A DNA stretch of 36,181 nt, taken from positions 1 through 36,181 of the forward strand of contig PNKV01000027.1 in NCBI GenBank assembly GCA_013822685.1, given 5' to 3'. The number at the start of each line of letters is the position of its first letter. The first letter of the stretch is position 1. Below are positions 1 through 8,018 of this stretch, piece after piece. The DNA comes from Leptothrix sp. (in: b-proteobacteria). GTDB lineage: Bacteria; Pseudomonadota; Gammaproteobacteria; Burkholderiales; Burkholderiaceae_C. Below the pieces are notes generated by a model. The model was not told where the DNA came from and made no database searches. It worked only from the letters and a program-made list of their open reading frames with translations. Position numbers and translations under genes: made by a program.

Positions 1-28
1 CCCACCTCGCCGCGAGCACCGCAAGGCA

Positions 29-49
29 GTCCCGCGTGAAAAGCGGGAC
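29..49. other. Small hairpin near left window edge
   Basis: A perfect 7-bp inverted repeat (GTCCCGC at 29-35, GCGGGAC at 43-49) with a 7-nt loop lies in the noncoding left edge. No T-run follows on either strand, so it is a weak terminator candidate at best. It could end transcription of the AraC-type gene leftward or of a gene outside the window rightward. Confidence 0.3.
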
Positions 50-112
50 CACCAACATGAAGCCCTGCCGGATACCCACCCAGCCCGCGCCCCGCGCTCC
101 ACAGCAAAGCAC

Positions 113-1174
113 TCAAACCTTAAGCCCCTGCCGCCACTGCAAAGGCGGCACGCCCGACCAACGCTTGAAAGCCCGTGAAAAAGCGCTTTGCTCGGAGTAA
201 CCCAGCAAGGCCCCCACTTCAGCCAGCGTCAACCTGGGGTCGCGCAAATGCAACTCGGCCACCTGCCGCAAGGCCGTTTCGCGCAGGTCACGAAAGTTCA
301 AACCCTGCTCGGCCAGTCGCCGGTAAAACACCCGGGGCGACAGCCGCAATGCCTGGGCCACCTGCTCCAACTCTGGCGTGCCCAAGGGCGCTAAGTGGGC
401 CACCACGCGCCGGGTCACCTCGCCCAAGTCGCCGGCATCCGGCAACTGCGCCATGGCCGCGTCCACTTGTTCTTCCATCAGCTTGAGCAGCGTGGGGTCG
501 GCCTGGCGCAAGGGCGCCATCAGGCTGTCCACTGGGATGGCCAGCCGCGTCATGGGCTGGTTGAAGCGCACCGGGCAGCCGAAGTAATCCAGGTAGGGCC
601 GAAGATCGGGCGGCGGCGGGTTCACGAAATCGACCTGCGCCAAAGGCAGTGGCCGGCCACACACATCACGCCCAAACTGCACCAGGCCAGTGATGCCCGC
701 CTCGTCGAACAAGGCGCCCGGCTTGCCATGCGCGATGCCCCACTGCAGCTCCAGGTTGCCACCTTCAATGCGGTGCTGCACCGGGTTGATGTCGTGCACC
801 AGCCGGTGGTAACGCTGGATGCGCTGCAGCGCGCCCCCCAGGTTCTCGCAGGCCAGCAGCACATAGCCCAGCGCGCCCAGGTGCGCCGGCTGGATGGTCT
901 GCCCCAGGTGCAGGCCCAGCAACGGATCGTGCAGGCGTTCGGCCGCCTTGATCAGCAGCTGGCAATAGGCCTCGGCCGAGAAGCGCCCCAGCGGCTTGGC
1001 AGTCCCCAGGTCCAGGTCTTGTGGCAGCACCTCATGGGGATCGAGCCCTTTCAATGCCAGGTAGTCGCCCAGCACCCGCACCAGGTTGAGCGGCACCATG
1101 CCCTGCACCACATCGCGCTCGTAAAGCCTGGCGGGCAAGGATGGGTGCGGTGAGGGCTTGGGCAGGGGCGGCAT
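113..1174 (-). CDS. AraC-family transcriptional regulator with arabinose-binding-like N-terminal domain
   Basis: About 353 residues. The N-terminal two thirds resembles the effector-binding domain of OruR-type AraC regulators ("HLGALGYVLLACENLGGALQ" region). The last 100 residues carry the double helix-turn-helix, with the second helix around "LAEVGALLGYSEQSAFSRAF" followed by "KRWSGVPPLQWR". It should be a cytoplasmic DNA-binding activator or repressor with an unknown small-molecule effector. A longer frame begins at a TTG at 1189. The ATG at 1174 is preferred, but neither has a clear ribosome-binding site and the start is uncertain. It is divergent from the SDR operon at 1266 with about 90 bp between them, which makes that operon its most likely target. 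An 18-bp palindrome lies directly upstream of the ATG. Confidence 0.9.
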   Translation of the reverse strand: MPPLPKPSPHPSLPARLYERDVVQGMVPLNLVRVLGDYLALKGLDPHEVLPQDLDLGTAKPLGRFSAEAYCQLLIKAAERLHDPLLGLHLGQTIQPAHLGALGYVLLACENLGGALQRIQRYHRLVHDINPVQHRIEGGNLELQWGIAHGKPGALFDEAGITGLVQFGRDVCGRPLPLAQVDFVNPPPPDLRPYLDYFGCPVRFNQPMTRLAIPVDSLMAPLRQADPTLLKLMEEQVDAAMAQLPDAGDLGEVTRRVVAHLAPLGTPELEQVAQALRLSPRVFYRRLAEQGLNFRDLRETALRQVAELHLRDPRLTLAEVGALLGYSEQSAFSRAFKRWSGVPPLQWRQGLKV

Positions 1175-1177
1175 GGA

Positions 1178-1195
1178 TGAAATTGTCAAATTTCA
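1178..1195. promoter_or_regulatory. Palindromic operator candidate between the divergent AraC and SDR genes
   Basis: TGAAATTGTCAAATTTCA has 7-bp perfect arms around a 4-nt centre and is strikingly AT-rich here. It sits 4 bp upstream of the AraC ATG and 70 bp upstream of the SDR start. Position and symmetry fit an operator, perhaps autoregulatory. AraC proteins more often bind direct repeats, so the binding protein is not established. Confidence 0.4.
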
Positions 1196-1265
1196 GGTCG
1201 ATCGGGTCAAGACGGGTCATCCCTGCCTGGCTATGCTGGGCGCCCATTGAGGAGCAAATTCACCC

Positions 1266-2060
1266 ATGAGCCGTCCCCCGCGTCCGAGCATTTTCATCAC
1301 AGGCGCCGCCGCCGGCATCGGGCGGGCCGTGGCAGAGCGCTTTGCCCAGGCCGGCTGGTTCGTGGGGCTGTACGACGTGGACGAAGCGGCTCTTCAGGCT
1401 TTGCGCGTGCAACTGGGCGCAGACCGGTGCCACGCGGGCCGGCTGGACGTGTCCAGCGCCGATGACTGGGCGCCCCGGTTGGAGGCCTTCTGGCAGGCCG
1501 CAGGACAGCGGCTGGACCTTTTGTTCAACAACGCCGGCATATCCGTGACCAGTCCTTTCGAGGAAGCCGAACTGGCCCGTCATCACCGGCTCATCGACAT
1601 CAACCTCAAGGGCGTGGTCAACGGTTGCCACCATGCCTTGCCTTTCCTCAAGCGCACGCCGGGTGCGCGCGTGGTCAACATGTGTTCGGCCTCGGCGCTG
1701 TATGGCCAGCCCATGCTCAGCACCTATTCGGCGACCAAGGCGGCCGTGCGCAGCCTGAGCGAGGCGCTGGACATCGAGTGGCAACGCCACGGCATCCGCG
1801 TGGTCGATGTGCTGCCCCTGTTCGTCAACACCGCCATGGTCCGTGACGATGTCAGCAAGATGAAGACCGTGCAGATTCTGGGCGTGCGCCTGAGCGCCGA
1901 CGACGTGGCCCGCACCGTTTGGCGTTTGTCGCAAGGCAAGCCTTCGCGCCTGCCCGGCCACTCGGCCGTCGGTTGGCAGACCAAGCTGTTCTACCAATTG
2001 GCCAAGCATTCGCCCGATGCGATCAACCGCTTCGTCACGGCGCGCATGGCCGGCCAGTGA
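1266..2060 (+). CDS. SDR family NAD(P)-dependent oxidoreductase
   Basis: 264 residues, the normal length of a classical short-chain dehydrogenase. It shows the Rossmann cofactor motif TGAAAGIG near residues 12-19, the NNAG motif ("LLFNNAGISV"), a catalytic Ser region "VVNMCSASALYG" and the catalytic YxxxK as "YSATKAA". It is expected to be a cytoplasmic, NAD(P)(H)-dependent alcohol or ketone oxidoreductase; the substrate cannot be read from sequence. The ATG is preceded by GAGGAG about 11 bp upstream. It is the first gene of a three-gene run with a metallo-beta-lactamase-like protein and an extended SDR, probably controlled by the divergent AraC regulator. Confidence 0.9.
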   Translation: MSRPPRPSIFITGAAAGIGRAVAERFAQAGWFVGLYDVDEAALQALRVQLGADRCHAGRLDVSSADDWAPRLEAFWQAAGQRLDLLFNNAGISVTSPFEEAELARHHRLIDINLKGVVNGCHHALPFLKRTPGARVVNMCSASALYGQPMLSTYSATKAAVRSLSEALDIEWQRHGIRVVDVLPLFVNTAMVRDDVSKMKTVQILGVRLSADDVARTVWRLSQGKPSRLPGHSAVGWQTKLFYQLAKHSPDAINRFVTARMAGQ

Positions 2061-2087
2061 CGCCCTTCATTTTTCAAAGACCGCTTC

Positions 2088-3170
2088 ATGATGACCATTG
2101 ACACCACGCCTTTGCCCGCCGGCATGAAGACGCTGACCGACTTTGACCAGGCCCGCGAATCCAACAGCCCGCAAGCGCGGCTGCAAGAGGTGCGCCGCCG
2201 CGCGCAGGCCCTGCACGACCGCATGATGGCCGAGCCGGAGGTGCTGTTCTACCGCAGCTTCGACCTCATCCGCGCGCCTTATCCCACCTACTACGCGTTC
2301 TCGGGCGTGTTCGCGCACCGGGGCTTCAAGTTCCCGCTGGTGCACTTGCTCAACCGCCTGTTCGTCGTGCAGTACCGCGACCACGGCGGCGTGGTGCGCA
2401 CGCTCATGCTCTCGCCCACCGACCACCAGGCCAACCGCGAGACGCCCTTCTTCAAGCGCTTGGCGCAAAGCGTGCCGCGCGGCCTGGACAGCGTGTTCGC
2501 GCCGCAGTACCACACGGTGCCCAGCGCCTTGGCCGAATGCGGCATCCAGCCCGAGCAGGTGGACTACATCAGCTACGACCACCTGCACACACAAGATGTG
2601 CGGCGCTGGCTGGGCACCCAGGGCACGCCGGGCTTCTTCCCCAAAGCCAAACTGCTGGTGCACCACCAGGAGTGGGCATCGACCCAGCACTTGCTGCCCC
2701 TCCAGGCCGACTGGTATTGCCCGCACGGCATCGACGGCATCGCACCTGAGCGCGTCATCACCTTTGACCGCAGCTTGAGCCTGGGCCCGGGCCTGGTGCT
2801 GGTCCACACGCCCGGCCACACCGAAGGCAACCACTCGATGGCGGCACGCGTGCCCGATGGCATCCGTGTGACCAGCGAGAACGGCGTGGGCGTGGATGCC
2901 TACGAGCCCAAGCACTCGCGCATCAACGCCGTGCGCAAGCACGCTTTGAGCACGGGGGTGGAGGTGATCCTGAACGGCAACACGTTGGAAGGCAGCAACG
3001 ACCAGTACATCTCCATGGTGCTGGAGAAAACGCTGGCGGGGCCCTCGGCCAATCCGGCGTATCCCAACTGCGCCACCTCCAGCGAGCGCACGCCGTTCTG
3101 GCTGTTCCCCGGCGATGTGGCCAGCCACCTGTTTGGTGAGGCGCATTTCGGCCAGGTGCAAGGGCGATGA
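2088..3170 (+). CDS. Metallo-beta-lactamase-fold hydrolase with variant metal site
   Basis: 360 residues. The fold is suggested by "YISYDHLHTQDVRRWL" at the place of the HxHxDH loop, by "AKLLVHHQEW" and by "VHTPGHTEGNHSM", which matches the third metal-ligand strand. The first motif reads HLHTQD: the two His are kept, but the usual Asp-His pair is replaced by Gln-Asp. The last His near the C terminus is not obvious ("ILNGNTLEG"). It could be a hydrolase with an altered metal site, a lactonase-like enzyme or a non-catalytic member. It begins 27 bp after the SDR and overlaps the next gene by 4 bp (ATGA), so the three genes are probably one operon. The substrate is unknown. Confidence 0.75.
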   Translation: MMTIDTTPLPAGMKTLTDFDQARESNSPQARLQEVRRRAQALHDRMMAEPEVLFYRSFDLIRAPYPTYYAFSGVFAHRGFKFPLVHLLNRLFVVQYRDHGGVVRTLMLSPTDHQANRETPFFKRLAQSVPRGLDSVFAPQYHTVPSALAECGIQPEQVDYISYDHLHTQDVRRWLGTQGTPGFFPKAKLLVHHQEWASTQHLLPLQADWYCPHGIDGIAPERVITFDRSLSLGPGLVLVHTPGHTEGNHSMAARVPDGIRVTSENGVGVDAYEPKHSRINAVRKHALSTGVEVILNGNTLEGSNDQYISMVLEKTLAGPSANPAYPNCATSSERTPFWLFPGDVASHLFGEAHFGQVQGR

Positions 3171-4162
3171 AGCCGGGCGACGATGGCGTGCTGGTCACCG
3201 GGGGCTGCGGCTTCCTGGGCCGTGCTTTGGTCAACCAGCTGTTGCGCCAGGACACGGGCCCGGTGCAGGTGCTGGCGCTGCCGCACGAAGCGGTGCCCGC
3301 CGAATGGTCGTCGCGCGTCAAGATCCTGCGTGGCGACATCACCCGCCTGGAGGATGTGGCGCTGGCCGCGCAAGGCTGCGGGCGCATCTTTCACCTGGCC
3401 GCCCTGGTGGGAGATGGGGGCACGCATGCGCAGCACGAGCGCGTCACCGTGGGCGGCACGGCGCATGTGTTCGAGGTGGCGCAGCGGCAGGACTCGGCCG
3501 TTGTCCTGACCACCAGCGTGTGCGCTTATGGCGACGCCATCCAGCGTGGCGTTTGCCTTGAAGACACGCCGCTGGGCCAGCCGCAAGGCCCTTACGGCCG
3601 GGCCAAGCAGGGCCAGGAAGCATTGGCTTGGCGCTTCCGCAATCAAGGCGGGCAGGTGTGTGTGGTGCGGCCCGCCAACATCATCGGGCCGGGCTCGGGC
3701 CCCTGGTTGCTGGACGCCGCGCACGCCTTGCGCCAAGGGCTGCCGGCCTTGGTGGGCGGAGGGCAGGGCTGCGCTGCATTGGCCATCGTGGACAACGTGG
3801 CCGACTTCCTGGTGCTGGCCAGCCAGACACCCGCGGCCTTTGGCCAGGCCTTCAACATCCATGATGGGCTGCCGCTCACGTGGCGCCGTTATTTCACGGA
3901 CCTGGCCGCCTTGATGGGCACGCCGCCGCCACGCTCCACGCCACGTTCATTGGCCTACCTGGGTGCTCGCGTGGTCGAGCCCTTTTACCGGCGCTTCCTG
4001 CCTGAGCAACGCCCACCTGTCACGCGTGAGGCGCTCAACCTGATCGCGTGGGACAACCAGTTCCCGATCGACAAGGCACGTTCCCTGGGCTGGGCTCCGG
4101 CCGTGGACTACCCGCACATCCTGCGGTCGATTCAGCAGGACATCCAGGCGCGGGGGCTTTGA
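3167..4162 (+). CDS. NAD-dependent epimerase/dehydratase (extended SDR, 3-beta-HSD-like)
   Basis: 331 residues. The N terminus has the extended-SDR nucleotide motif GGCGFLGRAL, followed by "GDITRLEDV" and "IFHLAALVGDGGTH". The active-site YxxxK is "YGRAK" after a "TTSVCAYGD" strand, and "VVRPANIIGPGSGPWL" matches the substrate-domain loop. These are features of sugar epimerases and of 3-beta-hydroxysteroid-dehydrogenase-like proteins; the exact substrate is not readable. The start ATG overlaps the stop of the metallo-beta-lactamase-like gene by 4 bp, implying translational coupling. It converges with the thioesterase gene with 13 bp between stops. Confidence 0.88.
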   Translation: MKPGDDGVLVTGGCGFLGRALVNQLLRQDTGPVQVLALPHEAVPAEWSSRVKILRGDITRLEDVALAAQGCGRIFHLAALVGDGGTHAQHERVTVGGTAHVFEVAQRQDSAVVLTTSVCAYGDAIQRGVCLEDTPLGQPQGPYGRAKQGQEALAWRFRNQGGQVCVVRPANIIGPGSGPWLLDAAHALRQGLPALVGGGQGCAALAIVDNVADFLVLASQTPAAFGQAFNIHDGLPLTWRRYFTDLAALMGTPPPRSTPRSLAYLGARVVEPFYRRFLPEQRPPVTREALNLIAWDNQFPIDKARSLGWAPAVDYPHILRSIQQDIQARGL

Positions 4163-4175
4163 GCCCGGGCTTCCC

Positions 4176-5117
4176 TCAGGCCTGGTCGCGCGGCAGCAGG
4201 AAATGGCCGCGTGCCGTGGCCACCGGCTTGCTCTGGTCTTCTTGCCACACCGTGACTTGCACCAGCGCCACGCGGCTGCCTTGCCGGATCGTGGTGGCTT
4301 GCGCGAAGGTGTCCACCGGCCTGGCCGAGCGCAGGTAGTCGATCGAAAAATCGACGCCGCGGGGTGGCGTGCCGTCGCTCAAGCCCATGGTCGAGACCAG
4401 GTGCAGCACCATGGCCGTTTCGGCGAAGCCAGCCAGCACGCCGCCGTGCAAAGCAGGCAGCACCGGATTGCCGATCAGATCGGGCTTGAAGGGCAGGCGG
4501 AACAGCGGCGCGTCATCGCCCTCTGCCGAGCTTTGGTGCACAGCGAGGTAATCCACATAAGGCGACACGCCAGGCTTCAAGGCGGGTGTCACGGTGGGTG
4601 GCAAAGGTTTGGCTGCTTCGGCGGGCTTGGCCTCGGTGGCGGCCCGGGCGGGCTTGGGCGCGGCCGACGGGTCACGCCGCACGCTGGCCGTGGCCCGCAT
4701 GAAGGTGGCCTGCACGGTGGCCAGTACCTCGTCTTGCCCTGGCTGGCGGATCTCGCCACGCACAAAGGCCACGCTGCGCGACAGGCGGTGGCATTCGGCA
4801 TGGCAGATCAGCTCGCGGTCGGCCACGGCGGGGCGCAGGTAGTCCATGCGCAAATCCAGCGTGGCAAAGGGCTCCATCACGTCCAGCGCGGTGCCCACGG
4901 CGACGCCGCAAGCGGTGTCGGCCAGCACGGTCAGCACGCCAGGGTGCGTGAGTTGGCGCTCAGCGTCGCCGGTCCAGTCGCCGCAAGCCGGCATGGCCAG
5001 CGTCGCGTGGTTCTGCGAGGCCTCGGTCACGCGCATGTTGGAGGCGCGAGCGTAAGGGATGCCCGCGATGAAGGCGTGGACCCATTGCAGGCGGTCACTG
5101 TCGTTGAAAAGGCTCAT
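4176..5117 (-). CDS. Tandem double-hotdog PaaI-family thioesterase
   Basis: 313 residues, about twice a normal PaaI thioesterase (about 140). Two hotdog domains can be seen. The first spans about residues 10-145 ("HPGVLTVLADTACGVAVGTA", "LDLRMDYLRPA"), the second about 190-310 ("LHGGVLAGFAETAMVLHL", "VDFSIDYLRSAR"). They are joined by an Ala/Pro/Lys-rich linker of about 40 residues. The family hydrolyses acyl-CoA thioesters as dimers of hotdogs, and the fusion would supply both halves in one chain. The second repeat keeps the HGG motif; the first has HPG in its place, so the two sites may not be equivalent. It lies 27 bp after the DUF1439 lipoprotein stop and may be the last gene of that operon. 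No clear ribosome-binding site precedes its ATG. Confidence 0.85.
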   Translation of the reverse strand: MSLFNDSDRLQWVHAFIAGIPYARASNMRVTEASQNHATLAMPACGDWTGDAERQLTHPGVLTVLADTACGVAVGTALDVMEPFATLDLRMDYLRPAVADRELICHAECHRLSRSVAFVRGEIRQPGQDEVLATVQATFMRATASVRRDPSAAPKPARAATEAKPAEAAKPLPPTVTPALKPGVSPYVDYLAVHQSSAEGDDAPLFRLPFKPDLIGNPVLPALHGGVLAGFAETAMVLHLVSTMGLSDGTPPRGVDFSIDYLRSARPVDTFAQATTIRQGSRVALVQVTVWQEDQSKPVATARGHFLLPRDQA

Positions 5118-5144
5118 GGGGATCGGGCGGAATCAGGGGAGAGG

Positions 5145-5717
5145 TCAGGGCTTGGGCACGAGTTTGACGGACAGTCCGGCGGCTGTCACGCGGATGTCTT
5201 CCACCTGGTAGCCGCGACGGTCCACCTCGCGCAGGTCTTCGGGCTTGAACTGGTGGATGGGGTAATCCTGCAATTTCTCTTGCGCCAGCATCGCGCCCAG
5301 CTTGGTCCATTGCCGCTGCGTGGCCTCTGACAAACCAGCAATCGCTAGCTTGTCGATGGTCACCGTGTTCAAGCGGATGGTGCGGTCTTGCGCTTCATAG
5401 CGCATGCCGAAGCTGACGCCCACCGTGCCTTCGTAGCTGCGGCCAAACAGGCGGTCTGTGGCCTTGATGTCGAACTCGGAGGCAACGCGGTTGGCATCAG
5501 GGTTGAGTTGAAGCCGGGGTGCTTGCGCTTCGACCTCGAAGATCTCGGCCAACGTCTTGCGCATGGGGAATTGTTTGGACAGCTTGGCCAGCAGTTGCTC
5601 GCGCGAGATGTCAACCGTGCGCGGGCCCATCAGGGTGGCGCAGCCAGCCAGGCCGATGGCCAGTGCCGTGGCCATGGTGAAGAAGAGCGATCGTCGGTTC
5701 ACGGTCAATCGAGTCAT
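5145..5717 (-). CDS. DUF1439 (YceB-like) lipoprotein
   Basis: 190 residues from the ATG at 5717. This start is chosen because it overlaps the preceding stop as ATGA; an in-frame ATG nine codons upstream exists at 5744. A lipoprotein signal with basic residues, a hydrophobic stretch "FFTMATALAIGLAGCA" and lipobox LAGC is clear. The rest is a beta-rich domain ("RTVDISREQLLAKLSKQFP", "LNPDANRVASEFDIKATDR", "GYQVEDIRVTAAGLSVKLVP") that matches the DUF1439 pattern. It should be anchored to a membrane facing the periplasm, with no known activity. It is fourth in the nudJ-like / mnmA / PIN / DUF1439 chain. Confidence 0.82.
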   Translation of the reverse strand: MTRLTVNRRSLFFTMATALAIGLAGCATLMGPRTVDISREQLLAKLSKQFPMRKTLAEIFEVEAQAPRLQLNPDANRVASEFDIKATDRLFGRSYEGTVGVSFGMRYEAQDRTIRLNTVTIDKLAIAGLSEATQRQWTKLGAMLAQEKLQDYPIHQFKPEDLREVDRRGYQVEDIRVTAAGLSVKLVPKP

Positions 5718-6172
5718 GAGGCGAGGGGCAAGGTGGTGGACCATTGTTGCAGCGTCATCACGTTCACACCCAGCAGTCTGGCGCGCCGGGCCAGCTTGAG
5801 CAAAGCGGCATCCTTGCTGATCAGCCAGCGTGCGCCCACGTGCAGGGCCAGGTCGATGAACACCTGGTCATCGGGGTCCTTGCATTTCAGCGGGCCGCGT
5901 GGGGGCTCGTCCACCATGTGGGCATGGCTGAACACCGTTGTGGTCAGGGCTTGATCAGGCTGCCAGCGCGCGAACACGCTGCGTGGCCACACGTGGCCCC
6001 ATTCGGTCTGCATGGCCGGGCTGGCCAGCCAGCGCAGGCGGCCGGCCTGCAAGGCCTCAGCCAGGGGCGAGGCAGAGGGGTCCTTGAACACGCGCCAGTC
6101 AAGCAGGGCGTTGGTGTCCAGGATGATGATTGGCGCTTCGCCCGTTGAAGGCGCGCTGAACTCGGTGCTCAT
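5714..6172 (-). CDS. PIN-domain protein (COG1569-like), no partner antitoxin seen
   Basis: 152 residues from the ATG at 6172, chosen because it overlaps the mnmA stop by 4 bp; a longer frame from 6253 lies inside mnmA. Acidic PIN residues are visible: Asp in "[12 protein letters not shown]", an acidic cluster in "[17 protein letters not shown]" and Asp in "[15 protein letters not shown]". PIN proteins are Mg-dependent RNases, and COG1569 members are often labelled toxins. No antitoxin-sized gene adjoins it, since both neighbours are long housekeeping or lipoprotein genes coupled by ATGA overlaps. This argues for a housekeeping RNA-processing role, although a dispersed toxin remnant is possible. 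It is cytoplasmic. Confidence 0.85.
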   Translation of the reverse strand: MSTEFSAPSTGEAPIIILDTNALLDWRVFKDPSASPLAEALQAGRLRWLASPAMQTEWGHVWPRSVFARWQPDQALTTTVFSHAHMVDEPPRGPLKCKDPDDQVFIDLALHVGARWLISKDAALLKLARRARLLGVNVMTLQQWSTTLPLAS

Positions 6173-7281
6173 GCCGCGCCGCTGATCACGCCACCGCCCA
6201 GGCAAATGTCGCCGTCGTACAGCACGGCCGACTGCCCCGGGGTCACCGCCCATTGCTGCTGGGCAAAGCTCAAGCGCAGGTGCGCGTGGTCGGCCGCGTC
6301 AATCGAGCAGGTCGCGTCCGTTTGCCGATAGCGTGTCTTGGCCGCACACGCGCCCAGGGGCGGCGCTTCGCCGGCCACCCAGCTCAGGTCATCGGCGCTC
6401 AAGGTGTGCGATTGCAGCCAGGCGTGGTCGTGCCCCTGCACCACATACAGCACATTGGCTGCCATGTCCTTGCGGGCCACGAACCAGGCGTCGTGCTCAC
6501 CACCGCCACGCGGTGCGCCCTTTTCCTTCACGCCGCCAATGCCGATGCCCTTGCGCTGGCCCAGCGTGTAAAAGCTCAAGCCCACATGTTCGCCCAAAGT
6601 GCGGCCCCGGTCGTCCTTGATGGGGCCAGGCTGGTTCGACAGGTACTTGTTCAAAAACTCGCGGAAGGGCCGCTCTCCGATGAAGCAGATGCCCGTCGAG
6701 TCTTTCTTCTTGGCGTTGGGCAAGCCGATCTCGGCCGCGATGCGCCGTACCTCGGTCTTGGGCAACTCGCCCACCGGGAACATCGTCTTGCTGAGTTGAG
6801 CCTGGTTCAGGCGGTGCAAGAAATAGCTTTGGTCCTTCAGCGGGTCCAGGCCCTTGAGCAACTCGAAGCGGCCTTCGCGTTCACGCACCCGCGCGTAGTG
6901 GCCCGTGGCAATCTTCTCGGCGCCCAGGCGCATGGCGTGGTCCAAAAAGGCCTTGAACTTGATCTCGGCGTTGCACAGCACATCGGGGTTGGGCGTGCGG
7001 CCGGCCTGGTACTCGCGCAGAAAATCGGCGAAGACGCGGTCCTTGTAATCAGCCGCGAAGTTGACGTGCTCGATCTCGATGCCCAGCACATCCGCCACGC
7101 TGGCCGCGTCAAGAAAATCCTGACGGGTCGAGCAATACTCGCTGTCGTCGTCATCTTCCCAATTCTTCATGAAGATGCCGACCACCTCGTGGCCCTGCTG
7201 CTTGAGCAAGTGCGCGGTGACCGCTGAATCGACGCCGCCGCTGAGGCCGACGACGACGCGCTGCGGCCGGGCGGCGCTCAT
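6169..7281 (-). CDS. mnmA: tRNA-specific 2-thiouridylase MnmA
   Basis: 370 residues from the ATG at 7281, close to the E. coli enzyme; the frame extends upstream, but that part lies inside the Nudix gene. It has the PP-loop ATP-binding motif "[13 protein letters not shown]" near the N terminus, the catalytic Cys in "[11 protein letters not shown]" and the second Cys in "[13 protein letters not shown]", plus "[17 protein letters not shown]". It thiolates U34 of tRNA Lys, Glu and Gln using sulfur relayed by the Tus system. Its start overlaps the upstream NudJ-like stop by ATGA, and its stop overlaps the PIN gene start by ATGA. The nudJ-mnmA neighbourhood is also found in E. coli. Confidence 0.97.
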   Translation of the reverse strand: MSAARPQRVVVGLSGGVDSAVTAHLLKQQGHEVVGIFMKNWEDDDDSEYCSTRQDFLDAASVADVLGIEIEHVNFAADYKDRVFADFLREYQAGRTPNPDVLCNAEIKFKAFLDHAMRLGAEKIATGHYARVREREGRFELLKGLDPLKDQSYFLHRLNQAQLSKTMFPVGELPKTEVRRIAAEIGLPNAKKKDSTGICFIGERPFREFLNKYLSNQPGPIKDDRGRTLGEHVGLSFYTLGQRKGIGIGGVKEKGAPRGGGEHDAWFVARKDMAANVLYVVQGHDHAWLQSHTLSADDLSWVAGEAPPLGACAAKTRYRQTDATCSIDAADHAHLRLSFAQQQWAVTPGQSAVLYDGDICLGGGVISGAA

Positions 7282-7832
7282 GCCGAGCGGACGGCGGCTG
7301 GCGGTGCGAAGACGCTGTCGTGGATCGTCAGGATGGACAAGGGATAGCGCACGCCCGACAGGTAGGTTTCCAGGCACTCCAGCACCAGGGGGCTGCGGTG
7401 GCGCTCGGGGCAGGCGCGGATTTCGTCGGCGGTCATCCACACGGCGCGCACGATGCCTTCATCCAGCTGCAAGGTGGGGTCGGGCTCAGACACCGTGCCG
7501 TAGAAGGTCAGGCGCAAGTAGGTAATGTCCTCGCCGGTGCGCGTGCGCCGAAAGCGCGACATGTACATGCCCAGAAAGCCTTGCGGCGTGAACTGGCAGG
7601 CGGTTTCTTCCAGCGTCTCGCGCATCACGCCTTGCAGCGGTGATTCACCCGGATCAAGGTGGCCGGCCGGGTTGTTCAGCAGCAGGCCATCACTGGTTTG
7701 CTCTTCCACCAGCAGAAAGCGGCCATCGCGCTCGACCACCGCCGCCACAGTGACGTTGGGTTTCCAGCGTTGCGAAGGAACGAGGGGGGAGCCAGCCTTG
7801 GCCTCCGCTTCCAAAATATCGGCGGTCTTCAT
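7278..7832 (-). CDS. nudJ: NudJ-like Nudix hydrolase
   Basis: 184 residues from the ATG at 7832; a TTG at 7898 would add 22 residues. The Nudix box is "[20 protein letters not shown]" followed by "TACQF", matching GX5EX7REUXEEXGU except that the late Gly is Ala. "[20 protein letters not shown]" before it and "[20 protein letters not shown]" after it match the NudJ type. NudJ hydrolyses nucleoside di- and triphosphates and thiamine/HMP pyrophosphates. It stands directly upstream of mnmA as in E. coli, which supports the NudJ name, and its stop overlaps the mnmA start by ATGA. It is probably the first gene of the operon. Confidence 0.85.
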   Translation of the reverse strand: MKTADILEAEAKAGSPLVPSQRWKPNVTVAAVVERDGRFLLVEEQTSDGLLLNNPAGHLDPGESPLQGVMRETLEETACQFTPQGFLGMYMSRFRRTRTGEDITYLRLTFYGTVSEPDPTLQLDEGIVRAVWMTADEIRACPERHRSPLVLECLETYLSGVRYPLSILTIHDSVFAPPAAVRSA

Positions 7833-7849
7833 GAGCGCAGGATTATCCG

Positions 7850-7895
7850 TCAATGGTGTGTCAATGTGTGGCAATCGTGATTCTTCACAATGTGA
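7850..7895. promoter_or_regulatory. Cluster of short repeats in the nudJ-pntAA divergent region
   Basis: Within the 186-bp divergent gap are two direct copies of GTCAATG 11 bp apart (7850-7867), a GTGA-TTCT-TCAC dyad (7877-7888) and an overlapping perfect TCACA-A-TGTGA dyad (7885-7895). They fit binding sites for a regulator of either divergent operon. No consensus promoter hexamers with 17-bp spacing were found, and the regulator is unknown. Confidence 0.35.
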
Positions 7896-8018
7896 CAACG
7901 CCTACCCTCACATTTGGGGGTGCGCCAGCCACGGTCGCACCGAGAATGCAAGATTGTTGTGTATGCTGGCAGGTTTGGCGCAAATGCCGCTGCCGCACCC
8001 CCCTAATTAGGAGACCGT

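Noticed and set aside
5714..6172. Toxin-antitoxin module
   Set aside because: Only the PIN protein is present; no antitoxin-sized partner adjoins it.
7877..7895. CRP or FNR site in the nudJ-pntAA gap
   Set aside because: The half-sites have the wrong order or spacing for TGTGA-N6-TCACA or TTGAT-N4-ATCAA.
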